Below are positions 25,481 to 33,830 of a stretch of DNA of 64,000 nucleotides, in pieces. The translations under genes were made by a program, and so were the position numbers. How positions within the stretch are numbered: position 1 is the first letter of the stretch; every line of letters starts with the position of its first letter. The stretch is from positions 143,737-207,736 of the forward strand of contig DAOKYU010000006.1 of assembly GCA_035325995.1 (NCBI GenBank), given 5' to 3'. The notes below the pieces were generated by a model, which saw only the letters and a program-made list of their open reading frames with translations, searched no databases and was not told the origin of the DNA. The stretch is from Thermodesulfobacteriota bacterium (GTDB lineage Bacteria; Desulfobacterota_D; UBA1144; Nemesobacterales; UBA2774).

Positions 25481-25684
25481 TCAGTTCGGCCGGGAAGCGA
25501 CTATCGCATCCACCGGACACTGCGGAACGCAGCGAACGTGAGAGATATTCTGGCAATCGTTGCAGAGGTCGGGATCGATGATGTACGTCTTTTCGACCGC
25601 CGCCGCGCTGATCGCATTCCTGGGGCACATCGGACGACATGCATCGCAGAGGACGCATTTTTCTGGGATGATGAAGTAGCTCAT
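25481..25684 (-). CDS. 2[4Fe-4S] ferredoxin
   Basis: 67 residues with two cluster motifs: CVLCDACRPMCP (Cx2Cx2Cx3CP) and CNDCQNISHVRCVPQCP, in which the second and third cysteines are eight residues apart. The longer second loop is like YfhL and nitrogen-fixation-type ferredoxins that have low-potential clusters of unequal properties. It is a small cytoplasmic electron carrier; the partner is unknown. GGGAGG precedes the ATG. It ends 18 bases from the end of the DUF3793 gene. Confidence 0.93.
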   Translation of the reverse strand: MSYFIIPEKCVLCDACRPMCPRNAISAAAVEKTYIIDPDLCNDCQNISHVRCVPQCPVDAIVASRPN

Positions 25685-25804
25685 TATGACCTCCCGTTCA
25701 TAACGTTCTATACTTTAATTATGTAATAATTCTGTCGATTTGTCCATACTCCGCGCGAAATCGCGAGCGCCCCGAAAGCCCCCGGAACCGCCCCGGCGAA
25801 TCGG

Positions 25805-25990
25805 CAGGACAACGGACGGCATCCACGGATTCGGAATGGTCGTACGGGCCGAGCGTCATGAGTGTCATGACCTTCATCACGCGGCGCCCGCCTGAGAAGA
25901 GCCTCGAGCGCACGGTGCTTCGGCACGCAGCCGGGGCCGGAGGCACTCGCCACCGCCTGAGAGCCCCAATTGATATAAGCCTTTCGGCCG
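25805..25990 (-). pseudogene. Remnant of the 3' end of a GNAT gene (partial copy of the gene at 29137)
   Basis: Read on the minus strand, this stretch gives RLFSGGRRVMKVMTLMTLGPY, against RLLADRHRAMKVMNLMTLGPY in the GNAT gene 3 kb away, and after a one-base shift NPWMPSVV, against VWMPSVF. Twenty-two bases around CGTACGGGCC are identical in the two copies. The rest of the gene is missing and there is no start. It lies in a 458-base gap (25685-26142) before the GntR gene, in which I see no other gene. Duplicated then decayed, or displaced by an insertion of the GntR/MFS segment. Confidence 0.6.
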
Positions 25991-26105
25991 CTGCCGCCTG
26001 TTGCATAGCGCGGCACATCCGGCAATACGCACGAGTGACTATCGTAGGTGTCGATGAAACAGCTCGGGCAGCCTTCCCCGCCGGCACATTAATTGAAAAG
26101 AAAAT

Positions 26106-26134
26106 TTGCCCTTCTAATCATCAGATGATATAAT
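26106..26134 (+). promoter_or_regulatory. Promoter and operator of the GntR gene
   Basis: TTGCCC (26106-26111), 17 bases, TATAAT (26129-26134). The perfect inverted repeat ATCATC-A-GATGAT (26117-26129) fills the end of the spacer and overlaps the -10 box. The GTG start comes nine bases after the -10 box, so the message is nearly leaderless. Confidence 0.7.
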
Positions 26135-26142
26135 GTTTATCT

Positions 26143-26799
26143 GTGAGCGCGATAATTCAAAAGAAATCCCTGGCGGACGAAGTGGCCGAGCGGCTGCGGA
26201 AGCAGATCACTTCGGGGAAGTACAAAACCGGGGACAAGCTGCCCGCCGAGCCGCAACTGATGAAAAAATACGGCGTCGGCCGCTCGAGCATACGCGAAGC
26301 CATCAAGATTCTATCCAACCTGGGTTTTCTGAACGTGCAGCAAGGGGTAGGAACGTTCGTCATATCCCAGACGGCGAACGAACCCATAAGCCAGCGCCTG
26401 AAGCGCGCCGACATGCACGAGATAGACGAGGTCAGGCGGATACTCGAGATAAAAATAGCGGAGAAAGCCGCTTTGACGCGGAACGAAGAAGACATCGCCA
26501 GGATCAAAAAATATCTTTCCGAGCGGGCGCGGACGGCCAAGGAAGGACTGCTCGAAGAGTGCATCGAGGCCGACGTCAATTTCCACATTTCGATCGCTGA
26601 AGCGACGCACAATGAAATTCTTGCCGACCTGTACAGGTCCGTCGCCATGCACATAAGCAAGGGCTTTAAGCACATCTACGACGACACCGACAGCTTTGTG
26701 AAAACCCAGAAGCTCCACGAGCAGCTCGGCAAATACATCATAGCGAAGGACGCCCCCGGGGCCCTTAACATGGTCCTCAATATTTTAAACCACGACTAG
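26143..26799 (+). CDS. GntR/FadR-family transcriptional regulator
   Basis: 218 residues. N-terminal winged helix (about 10-75: ADEVAERLRKQITSGKY, LPAEPQLMKKYGVGRSSIRE, LNVQQGVGTFV) and a C-terminal FCD-type helical ligand domain (about 90-215), with the metal/ligand residues D-x3-H region in EADVNFHISIAEATHNEI. The start is GTG directly after the promoter. Matching palindromes lie before this gene and over the start of the MFS gene 33 bases downstream, so it most likely represses both and responds to a pump substrate. Confidence 0.92.
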   Translation: MSAIIQKKSLADEVAERLRKQITSGKYKTGDKLPAEPQLMKKYGVGRSSIREAIKILSNLGFLNVQQGVGTFVISQTANEPISQRLKRADMHEIDEVRRILEIKIAEKAALTRNEEDIARIKKYLSERARTAKEGLLEECIEADVNFHISIAEATHNEILADLYRSVAMHISKGFKHIYDDTDSFVKTQKLHEQLGKYIIAKDAPGALNMVLNILNHD

Positions 26800-26819
26800 G
26801 CCTTCTTTTTTTAAGCCTG

Positions 26820-26832
26820 GTCATCAGATGAT
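26820..26832. promoter_or_regulatory. Second GntR operator, at the MFS start codon
   Basis: TCATC-A-GATGA repeats the core of the operator at 26117 and ends one base before the MFS ATG (26833). No -10 box lies downstream of it. Binding here would act as a roadblock or help form a loop with the upstream site. Confidence 0.6.
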
Positions 26833-28101
26833 ATGACCGCATCATTACGATTGAAGAAAAAACAATTACAGGCGGCAGCTCCAGTGCAACAGAAAGCCGG
26901 CGTGCAAAAAACAGTCTATCCCATACTCTTTACGATCAGCTTTGCGCATCTCCTGAACGATTTGATGCAGTCGGTCATTCCGGCGGTCTATCCGATCATC
27001 AAGGACAAGTACGATTTCTCGTTTACGCAGATAGGCGTGATAACGTTCGTTTTCCAGCTTACGGCGTCTATACTGCAGCCGTTCGTCGGGGCCTATACCG
27101 ACAAAAAGCCGAAACCCTTTTCCCTGGCGCTGGCCATGCTGTTCACGTCGCTGGGCATAATAGCCCTGTCCATAGCTTCGAGCTTTTACTTCTTCCTCGT
27201 CGCCGTCGCCCTCTTCGGCCTGGGCTCGTCCGTTTTCCATCCCGAGGCGTCCCGCGTGGCCTATCTCGCTTCCGGGGGAAAGAAAGGGCTGGCCCAATCG
27301 ATTTTCCAGGTCGGGGGGAATACGGGTACGGCTATAGGCCCGCTCCTGGCCGCTGTCATCGTCCTCACGTACGGCCAGCATTCCATGATATGGTTCTGCA
27401 TCATATCCATGATAGGCATCGCCATACTTATAAGGGTGGGCAGATGGTACAGGAGCCGCTTGTATCTAAGGAGAACGAACCCGTCCTCCGTTGTTGCGGA
27501 AACCCCGCCGGGACTGTCCAAAAGGCAGGTCTATTTCTCCATCGGCATCCTGCTGACGCTTATATTTTCGAAGTATTTCTACATGGCGGGCATGATCAAC
27601 TACTACACGTTTTTCCTCATAGATAAATTCGGCATTTCCGTGCGCGAGTCGCAGTACTGCCTCTTTTCGTTCCTCGCGGCCGTCGCCCTCGGGACCATCA
27701 TCGGGGGCCCGCTCGGAGACCGCTTCGGCAGAAAGTACATCATATGGTTCTCGATACTGGGGGCGTCCCCTTTCACGCTGCTGCTCCCCCACGCGAACCT
27801 CTTCTGGACCATAGTGCTGGCCATAGTCATAGGCGTGGTCATAGCGTCGGCCTTCTCCGCAATACTGGTCTACGCGACGGACCTCGTGCCCGGAAAGATC
27901 GGCATGATGGCGGGGCTCTTCTTCGGCTTCATGTTCGGCATGGCCGGCATCGGCTCGGCGGTGCTCGGCTGGATGGCTGACGAGATAAGCATCGAATACG
28001 TCTTCAGGGTATGCGCGTATTTGCCGCTGATCGGTATCGTCGCCACGTTCCTTCCGAACATAAGGTACGGCGCGCTCGCCCCGGCCGGGCAACCGAAGTG
28101 A
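26833..28101 (+). CDS. MFS transporter, Fsr (fosmidomycin resistance)-like
   Basis: 422 residues with 12 predicted helices. The start of the membrane part, FAHLLNDLMQSVIPAVYPIIKD in the first helix-loop, with FVGAYTDKKPKP and ALFGLGSSVFHPEASRVAYL, is characteristic of the Fsr group of efflux pumps. It probably exports a small anionic drug or metabolite; fosmidomycin itself is only the family name. It lies 33 bases after the gntR-type gene and shares its operator, and the pair forms a self-contained inducible efflux unit. Confidence 0.9.
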   Translation: MTASLRLKKKQLQAAAPVQQKAGVQKTVYPILFTISFAHLLNDLMQSVIPAVYPIIKDKYDFSFTQIGVITFVFQLTASILQPFVGAYTDKKPKPFSLALAMLFTSLGIIALSIASSFYFFLVAVALFGLGSSVFHPEASRVAYLASGGKKGLAQSIFQVGGNTGTAIGPLLAAVIVLTYGQHSMIWFCIISMIGIAILIRVGRWYRSRLYLRRTNPSSVVAETPPGLSKRQVYFSIGILLTLIFSKYFYMAGMINYYTFFLIDKFGISVRESQYCLFSFLAAVALGTIIGGPLGDRFGRKYIIWFSILGASPFTLLLPHANLFWTIVLAIVIGVVIASAFSAILVYATDLVPGKIGMMAGLFFGFMFGMAGIGSAVLGWMADEISIEYVFRVCAYLPLIGIVATFLPNIRYGALAPAGQPK

Positions 28102-28222
28102 AAAGCATGCATCCGGCCAGGTCACGTAAGGGCCGGTTCTCGAAAGAGGGGGGCGGTTTTTTCGGGAATTATCACGCGCGGGGATGTAAAAAGGACGCAG
28201 ACGCATTATAACTTATACAGGC

Positions 28223-29080
28223 ATGGACGAGTCGATACTGATTCCAACCGATTTTTCCGAAGTCGCCCACCGCGCGGCCGCGTACGCGGTCGCCCTCGGC
28301 AACCAGCTCGGCATCGCGCGCCTCGTGCTCTATCACGCGTGGCAGCAGTCGAACGTCGTCGATATCAACATGCCCGGCATGACACTCGTCAACGAGGACG
28401 AGATACAGGCGGCGAACGACGAATGGATGAGCTCCTTCGCGGGGGCCGTGAAAAAGGCGGCGGGAGGCGGCGTCGAGATTATAAAGGAGATAGATTACAA
28501 CCCCCTCGATTACGGCGTCGCACATGCCGCCGAAAAGCACGGGGCCGCATACGTCGTCATGAGCGTTACCGGCTCGGGGAGATTCGTGGAAAAAATCATC
28601 GGAAGCAGCGCGGTTTCCGTCGCCAGGAAAATAGACGTTCCGGTAATCATCGTCCCCGGCGACTACGAATACAAAACGATCGAGCGCATAGCGCTCTCGT
28701 GCGACTACAAGGACACGGAGCATTCGGTTCCTTTCGGCAAAGTAGCCTCCATCGTAAAGGCTACCGGGTCCGGGCTGTTCGTGATTTACGTAGATACGAA
28801 CGGCGGTCCGCCGCCCGATACGCTGAAGGAAGATAACGAGAGGATGAAGGAATCGCTGCAAGTTCCCGGCGTCGAATTCCATTCCCAGAAAGGCGCAAAA
28901 TACATCGACGCCGTCAACGGCTTCAGCGAAGAGAACAGCATCGACCTCGTAATAGCCGTTCCGAAGAAAAAAGGTTTTTTTGAATCGCTGTTCAAGGGGA
29001 GTCACACTGCGGAGCTGGCGTTCCGGAGCGTAAGGCCCATCATGATAATCCACAACAGAATAATCAACAGCGGCGAGTAG
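28223..29080 (+). CDS. Universal stress protein with tandem UspA domains
   Basis: 285 residues. The first Usp domain (about 1-148) begins ILIPTDFSEVA and ends with the nucleotide-binding loop VTGSGRFVEKIIGSSA and PVIIVP. The second (about 150-282) lacks a clear glycine loop (PKKKGFFESLFKGSH instead). Cytoplasmic; family members bind ATP or AMP and act in survival under stress. The ATG lies ten bases after TATAAC and has no Shine-Dalgarno. It converges on the GNAT gene, and an unshifted GNAT product would be read antisense through this gene. Confidence 0.92.
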   Translation: MDESILIPTDFSEVAHRAAAYAVALGNQLGIARLVLYHAWQQSNVVDINMPGMTLVNEDEIQAANDEWMSSFAGAVKKAAGGGVEIIKEIDYNPLDYGVAHAAEKHGAAYVVMSVTGSGRFVEKIIGSSAVSVARKIDVPVIIVPGDYEYKTIERIALSCDYKDTEHSVPFGKVASIVKATGSGLFVIYVDTNGGPPPDTLKEDNERMKESLQVPGVEFHSQKGAKYIDAVNGFSEENSIDLVIAVPKKKGFFESLFKGSHTAELAFRSVRPIMIIHNRIINSGE

Positions 29081-29136
29081 AGGGGCCCGGCAATACAGCG
29101 CACGATTCGGGCCGAACGGCGTCGCCGGAACGCCGC

Positions 29137-30022
29137 CTAGTAGAAGACGGACGGCATCCACACGTCCTCGGGCTGTTCCGTACGGGCCGAGCGTCATGAG
29201 GTTCATGACCTTCATCGCGCGGTGCCTGTCGGCAAGGAGCCTCCTGTAAAGCTCCGCCTCTCTCAGCGGGCAGAAGAACCTCGCCCGGGGCGCGGGGAGC
29301 CTGCCGACCCCGGCTGCGAGCGCGGCTGCGTCGGCGACCGTTTCAGCCGCTCCGTGGCCCAGGAACCCCGGTATGAGATACCCTGTTATCCTCCCTCCGC
29401 GCTCGGCGACGAGCGGGGAGAACCCGAGCTTTATGGCGTTTCCGATTTCGTTCCCGCGGCTGACTTTATACTTTTCGAGGCAGAGCTCGGCCATCGCTGC
29501 TGCGTCCCCGGGGACGGCGGGGCGGACGGCTGCATCCGCGGCGACGTTCGCCGGGGCCGCCTGCATAAGCGCGACCGGCTCCCTGAGATGGAACCCCAAA
29601 GAGGCGTAGAGCGAAAGCGAGCGCGAGTTGAACGAGTCCTGCATGAGCCTTATCTCTTCGACCCCCCTTTCGCGCGCGGCGTCGAGAACGGCGTTCATGA
29701 GCGCTCTCCCGATCCCCCTTTCGTGGCGCTCCGGGTCCACGGTTATCGGCCCGACGCCCGCTACAGGGTCGGTGAACGAGATAAAGTTCGAGCCCACGGG
29801 CTTGCCGCCCAAAAGCGCCGCGACGCCGTGGAAATCGTCACGCGAGGCGAGGAAGCTTATGACCCCCTCCCCCGCTTCGAGCGTCGGGAAATCCCTCTCG
29901 AAAGCGTGCTTGTCGTGGACCGATCTAAAGGCCTCGAAGCATATCCTGCCGAGCTCCTTCGCGTGCTCGGGCGACACCGGGACGAGCGCCAGCTCTTCCG
30001 TGATTTTATCAGCCGTAGGCAT
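29137..30022 (-). CDS. GNAT family N-acetyltransferase with apparent frameshift near the 3' end
   Basis: N-terminal GNAT domain (about 10-160), with the acetyl-CoA loop in ERHERGIGRALMNAVLDAA, followed by a second degenerate GNAT-like half (about 165-280). The frame runs to MKVMNLMTLGPY, then continues with no stop into the antisense of the Usp gene as far as 28172, which gives an implausible 616-residue product. Skipping one base after the TAC codon (about 29192) gives EQPEDVWMPSVFY and a TAG at 29137-29139, the ending expected for this family. The real product is thus about 294 residues if the base is an error or is bypassed. AAAGGAGAAAGAA precedes the ATG. A decayed partial copy at 25805 shows the same frame offset. 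Confidence 0.8.
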
Positions 30023-30103
30023 TTCTTTCTCCTTTTATTTTTTAGAATCCGCGCCGCGTGAAAAGTTTCGGGCAAGCGGAGGAAACCTAGGAAACCTATG
30101 GGA

Positions 30104-30721
30104 TCAGGCCCCCGCTCCGTCGATGAATCTTTTAAGCTCCTTCTTCCCTCCCTTCACGATTGGCTCGCCGTGCGCGAAGAGGACGGCGTCGAACGAACGC
30201 TCTTTCAATATTGCACGGAAGGATTTCACGAGCCCGCGCTTTACGTCCTCCGGATCGTCGCCCATGAGATAATCGGGCACGAACGACAGTCCGCCGCCGT
30301 CGTTCGTTATGGAATCCCCGAGCGAGAGGACGCCCTTCCCGACCGGAATGTAAAACGCCGTCTCTTCCGGGCAGAGAGAGCCGACTCCAAGCGCGAGCAC
30401 GCCGCCCGGGAGCTCGTCCCCGTGCTCGAAGGGCTTTCCCTTCCGCCCCCTTTTGAACGCGTGCATCCCCGCGCCGTGGCACCATACCGTAAGCCCGTAG
30501 CGCCTGGCGAAGCGGCCCGAGTGGCGGTAGTGGAGGCGGTTCGTGAGGTATGCGTTCCGGGGCGCGCCGCAGGCTTCGAACCATCCGATGCCTTCGTCGG
30601 GAACCCTCGGGTCCACGAGGTACGGCGGGTCGGCGTCGGAGACGTAATACGAATGGACGTCCTGCCCGATGCCCTCGTGAAACGTCGTCCAGTGATACAG
30701 GCCGGGAAGTATCTCTTCCAT
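30104..30721 (-). CDS. MBL-fold hydrolase-like protein with degenerate metal motif
   Basis: 205 residues with the metallo-beta-lactamase fold order: EILPGLYHW, YYVSD...YLVDPRVPDEG, LTNRLHYRHSGRFA in place of the HxHxDH motif, GDELPGGVLALGVG, YIPVGKGVLSLGDSI and AVLFAHGEPI. Most metal ligands of the first motif are replaced (N, L, Y and R at the usual His/Asp positions), which I believe is typical of this subfamily; zinc hydrolase activity is doubtful. Cytoplasmic, no signal peptide. It lies 81 bases upstream of the GNAT gene on the same strand. Confidence 0.83.
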   Translation of the reverse strand: MEEILPGLYHWTTFHEGIGQDVHSYYVSDADPPYLVDPRVPDEGIGWFEACGAPRNAYLTNRLHYRHSGRFARRYGLTVWCHGAGMHAFKRGRKGKPFEHGDELPGGVLALGVGSLCPEETAFYIPVGKGVLSLGDSITNDGGGLSFVPDYLMGDDPEDVKRGLVKSFRAILKERSFDAVLFAHGEPIVKGGKKELKRFIDGAGA

Positions 30722-30790
30722 TCTCGCCGCTCCGGTTATTCGTAAAATGGTAATACATTCGGCTCCGGCAGTCCATAGGCCCGGGCCGGG

Positions 30791-31768
30791 TCATGCGGGG
30801 CCGCTTTCTTCAGGCGCGGGCACTACGAGAGACGGCACCAGCCGAATGGAGACGAGCTCGGCCGCGAGCTCTATAATCGTCTGCGTTACGACGACCGCAG
30901 CCGCCGCATAGCGGAGCTCGCCGGGCAGAGCGAGCGCCAGCGGGAGGACGACGAGCGAGTTCCGCGTGAGGCCGCTGAATACGAGGGTCCTCGACTCGCG
31001 CGTTCCCAGGCGGAAGAGCCCGGCCACGACTCGCCCCGCGAGGAGTGAGACGGCAACGTATGCTATATATACCGGCACGGCGTAGAGGATCACACCGAGA
31101 TGCTCCCGGATTATCCCGGCCTGCGACGCGGGGATGACGAACAGGACGAGCGCCATCGCCGGGACGGGTATCCACGCCGTGAGGCCGAGCCACTTTTCGG
31201 CTATTTCCATGTTGCGGGCCCGGTGCTGTGTGAGCACGGCGAGGGTCAGCGGAACAGCTATAAGAAGCACGAACGCCCGGACGAACGGCCCGGCGCTCAT
31301 CACCCCCGCAGCGCCCGGCCCGAGGAAGAGCCCGAGATACACGGGCAGGAGAAGCATCTGGACGGCCAGGAGGAGCGGGGTAGATGCGAGCATAAGGGCC
31401 GGGTCGCCCCGGCCGAGCCGCGTGAAGGCGACGACGTAATCTATGCACGGCGTAAGGAGGACGAGCACTACCCCGATAAGGAGCGGCTCCGAATCCGGAA
31501 GGAACCTCGTCAGCACCCACACGACGGCGGGCACGACGGCGAAGTTGAGCGCCAGGAGCGCCGCCGTGAATCTCCCCTTCGATACGGCCTCGCGGAATCC
31601 AAGGAACGGTATCTGCGAGAACATCCCGTAGAGGAGGACGGCCAGTGCGGGCTCTATCCACGCTTCGAGCGATCCACCCGCCCCGGGGGCGAGCAGCCCG
31701 GCCGGAATACCGGCAAGTATCGCCAGCGCGTATATGCCGGCCTGTTTGTCTTCGAGGGTCCTGAGCAA
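30791..31768 (-). CDS. ACR3/bile-acid:sodium symporter-family transporter (arsenic resistance type)
   Basis: 325 residues with about ten helices. The stretch LLTPCIDYVVAFTRLGRGD corresponds to the conserved cysteine helix of ACR3-like arsenite carriers, and the late FSGLTRNSLVVLPLALALP to the second crossover. It may export arsenite or take up an organic anion; no arsR or arsC lies nearby, so arsenic is not supported by context. The start is a TTG (31768) with only a weak ribosome site, and the next ATG is too far inside. It lies 69 bases upstream of the MBL gene on the same strand. Confidence 0.8.
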   Translation of the reverse strand: MLRTLEDKQAGIYALAILAGIPAGLLAPGAGGSLEAWIEPALAVLLYGMFSQIPFLGFREAVSKGRFTAALLALNFAVVPAVVWVLTRFLPDSEPLLIGVVLVLLTPCIDYVVAFTRLGRGDPALMLASTPLLLAVQMLLLPVYLGLFLGPGAAGVMSAGPFVRAFVLLIAVPLTLAVLTQHRARNMEIAEKWLGLTAWIPVPAMALVLFVIPASQAGIIREHLGVILYAVPVYIAYVAVSLLAGRVVAGLFRLGTRESRTLVFSGLTRNSLVVLPLALALPGELRYAAAAVVVTQTIIELAAELVSIRLVPSLVVPAPEESGPA

Positions 31769-31891
31769 CGTATTTTTCCGGCGAAGGGGCGCGAAAGTGA
31801 ATCCCGATAGCCCGCCGGATGCGTATAATGTACTGTGAGAGTGGCTCGTGGTCTACGGGTTAACCGGAGCGCACGGCGAGGATCGTGTTCC

Positions 31892-31939
31892 CACAATGGG
31901 CATAATTGTGCAAAAAACCGAACAACCGACAGCACAATT
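31892..31939. promoter_or_regulatory. Inverted half-sites upstream of sigma-54 promoter (candidate enhancer)
   Basis: CACAAT (31892-31897), AATTGTGC (31904-31911) and GCACAATT (31932-31939). The last two form a perfect eight-base inverted repeat with a 20-base spacer. They lie 80-130 bases before the -24 element at 32021, the position expected for an enhancer-binding activator. Confidence 0.55.
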
Positions 31940-32020
31940 TTCGCCATCCGGCTCGGCCCCGGACTCACATTATCGTTTTATTACAGCAGGTTACGTATTT
32001 TAGTTATCCTATATAGTAAA

Positions 32021-32036
32021 TGGCACAAGTATTGCA
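32021..32036 (+). promoter_or_regulatory. Sigma-54 (-24/-12) promoter
   Basis: TGGCAC-N5-TTGCA is a perfect RpoN core. Transcription would start near 32047, giving a leader of about 33 bases to the ATG at 32081. Confidence 0.82.
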
Positions 32037-32080
32037 CTATATTGCGACAAATCTAACAAGCCGACAACGGAGACAGAGAA

Positions 32081-32275
32081 ATGGATACCACCAAGAGAAA
32101 AGAGCGTAAAGTATGGCACTTCTGCCCGGGATGCTCGACGTGGCGCACTGCCGATAAGTTCCAGGCGAAGAAGATAATGCGCGGCGCATACGGAAACTGC
32201 GACGAGTGCCTGTCCGCAAAGCCGAAGATGATCCCCGAAGCACGCATTATCGAGCTTTCGGCTACGGGCAAATAA
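32081..32275 (+). CDS. 64-residue zinc-ribbon protein under sigma-54 control
   Basis: Small basic protein with two CxxC knuckles, FCPGC at residues 14-18 and NCDEC at about 39-43, 21 residues apart: a zinc-ribbon or HNH-like treble-clef without the nuclease part. The spacing and the segment STWRTADKFQAKK recall short zinc-finger proteins found in phages and environmental bacteria. GGAGA precedes the ATG. It is the only gene behind a textbook sigma-54 promoter with upstream inverted half-sites, so it is switched on by a specific activator. It may bind nucleic acid or protein. Function unknown. Confidence 0.8.
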   Translation: MDTTKRKERKVWHFCPGCSTWRTADKFQAKKIMRGAYGNCDECLSAKPKMIPEARIIELSATGK

Positions 32276-32435
32276 AAAGCCCCGCAGCCGTAAAAACCGG
32301 ACGCATTTCCCGATACCGGACGCGCCGCCGACGGCGGCCTTCGCATCCGGGCCGGTTATACTTTTCCCCGACAACCGTTCTTTCGACCCCTCCCGGTGCG
32401 CCCGCACGGACGCCCGTCCGTACATGGAGGCATTT

Positions 32436-33827
32436 ATGATCAAGACCAAAATCATATGCACGATAGGCCCCGCGTCGAGCCGGCCCGAAACGATAAGGCT
32501 GCTCGTCGAGTCCGGTATGAACGTCGCGCGGCTCAACTTCTCGCACGGGACCCGCGACGAGCACGGGGAGCGCATCCGGACGATACGGCGCGTCTCGGGC
32601 GAGCTCGGAAGGCCGGTGGCTATAATGCAGGACCTCGCCGGCCAGAAGATACGCGTCGGGACGGTCGAGCCCGACCCGCTGACGCTCAGGGCGGGGGAAG
32701 TGTTCACGCTTACGACCCGGAGCGCCGCAGGAGAGCCCGGTGCGGTTACGGTGGAGTTTCCGGGGTTTCCCCGGATGGTGAAGCCCGGAGACGCGATACT
32801 CCTAAGCGACGGGTCGATAGAGCTCAGGGTAACTTCGACCACGGAAACGGACGTCGTAACGACCGTCGCGGCGGGCGGCGAGCTGAGCTCGCGGAAGGGG
32901 GTAAACGTGCCGCTCCATTCGCTCGACGTCCCGGCGTTCACGGACAAGGACCGTGAAGACCTCGAATTCGGGATACGCCGCGGCGTCGACGTCGTGGCGC
33001 AGTCGTTCGCCAGGAACGCGGCAGACGTCCGGCAGGTAAGGGACTTTCTGAAAGAGCGGGGGAGCGCCGTGCCCATAGTCGCCAAGATAGAGAACAACCG
33101 CGCCATAGAGAACATCGACGGCATACTCAACGCCGTGGACGGCATAATGGTCGCGCGCGGGGACCTCGGGGTGGAAACTCCGCTCGAAAAGGTGCCGCTC
33201 GTGCAGAAGATTATAATCGCGAAGTCGAACGCCGCGGGGAAGACAGTCATCACCGCCACGCACATGCTGAAGTCGATGGTGAGCGAGGTACGGCCGACGA
33301 GGGCCGAGGCCGCCGACGTCGCCAACGCCGTACTCGACGGGACGGACGCCGTGATGCTCTCCGAGGAAACGGCCATAGGGAAATACCCGGCGCTCGCGGC
33401 GGAGATTCTCGGGCGCATAGCGCGCGAAGCCGAATCGAGCGCCCTCTTCGGCGGCGTCGTCGAAAGGCTGCGAAGCTATCCGCCGCGCTCGGACAGGGAA
33501 GCGTTCGGGCTGTCGGTGTGTAACCTGTCGGACAACATAAGGGCCTCGGGGATAGTCACCCATACCCTGTCGGGATACACCGCGAGGCTCATAGCGCGGT
33601 ACAGGCCGGAGCAGGCCGTGACGGCCATCACGCCCTCCGAGGAGACGTACAGGCAGCTCGCCGCCGTGTGGGGGGTAGAGCCGGTGTTCGACCCGAAGAG
33701 CGCGGGCCGTGACCTTCCGCCGAAGGAGGCGGTGCGCGCGGCGCTCGAATCGGGGGCCGTAAGACCCGGCGACAAGGTAGTCGTCACGGACGGCGTCAGC
33801 ATGAGCGTCGTGACGGCGGAGGGGTGA
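32436..33827 (+). CDS. pyk: Pyruvate kinase
   Basis: 463 residues, full length for the bacterial enzyme. Transfers phosphate from PEP to ADP, the last step of glycolysis. Motifs: TKIICTIGPASS at the start, MNVARLNFSHG with substrate-binding Arg and Asn, IMQDLAGQKIRVG, FTDKDRED, VAKIENNRAIENIDGI with the catalytic lysine, IMVARGDLGVE and TATHMLKSM. The C-terminal domain ends in a regulatory-type subdomain (GDKVVVTDGVSM). ATG 32436 has GGAGG five to six bases upstream; an earlier in-frame start at 32424 is before the ribosome site. It converges on the DUF3828 gene with three bases between. Confidence 0.96.
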   Translation: MIKTKIICTIGPASSRPETIRLLVESGMNVARLNFSHGTRDEHGERIRTIRRVSGELGRPVAIMQDLAGQKIRVGTVEPDPLTLRAGEVFTLTTRSAAGEPGAVTVEFPGFPRMVKPGDAILLSDGSIELRVTSTTETDVVTTVAAGGELSSRKGVNVPLHSLDVPAFTDKDREDLEFGIRRGVDVVAQSFARNAADVRQVRDFLKERGSAVPIVAKIENNRAIENIDGILNAVDGIMVARGDLGVETPLEKVPLVQKIIIAKSNAAGKTVITATHMLKSMVSEVRPTRAEAADVANAVLDGTDAVMLSEETAIGKYPALAAEILGRIAREAESSALFGGVVERLRSYPPRSDREAFGLSVCNLSDNIRASGIVTHTLSGYTARLIARYRPEQAVTAITPSEETYRQLAAVWGVEPVFDPKSAGRDLPPKEAVRAALESGAVRPGDKVVVTDGVSMSVVTAEG

Positions 33828-33830
33828 GGA

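Noticed and set aside
26800..26820. Terminator between the GntR and MFS genes
   Set aside because: The T-run lies inside the possible loop and the arms (AGGC/GCCT) are too short; the genes are probably co-transcribed.
28172..29136. C-terminal extension of the GNAT protein by over 300 residues
   Set aside because: It is the exact antisense of the well-supported Usp gene and shows no domain of its own. The open frame follows from the codon usage of the other strand.
31835..32056. 73-residue plus-strand open frame over the sigma-54 region
   Set aside because: It overlaps the enhancer and promoter elements, has no ribosome site and no codon bias.
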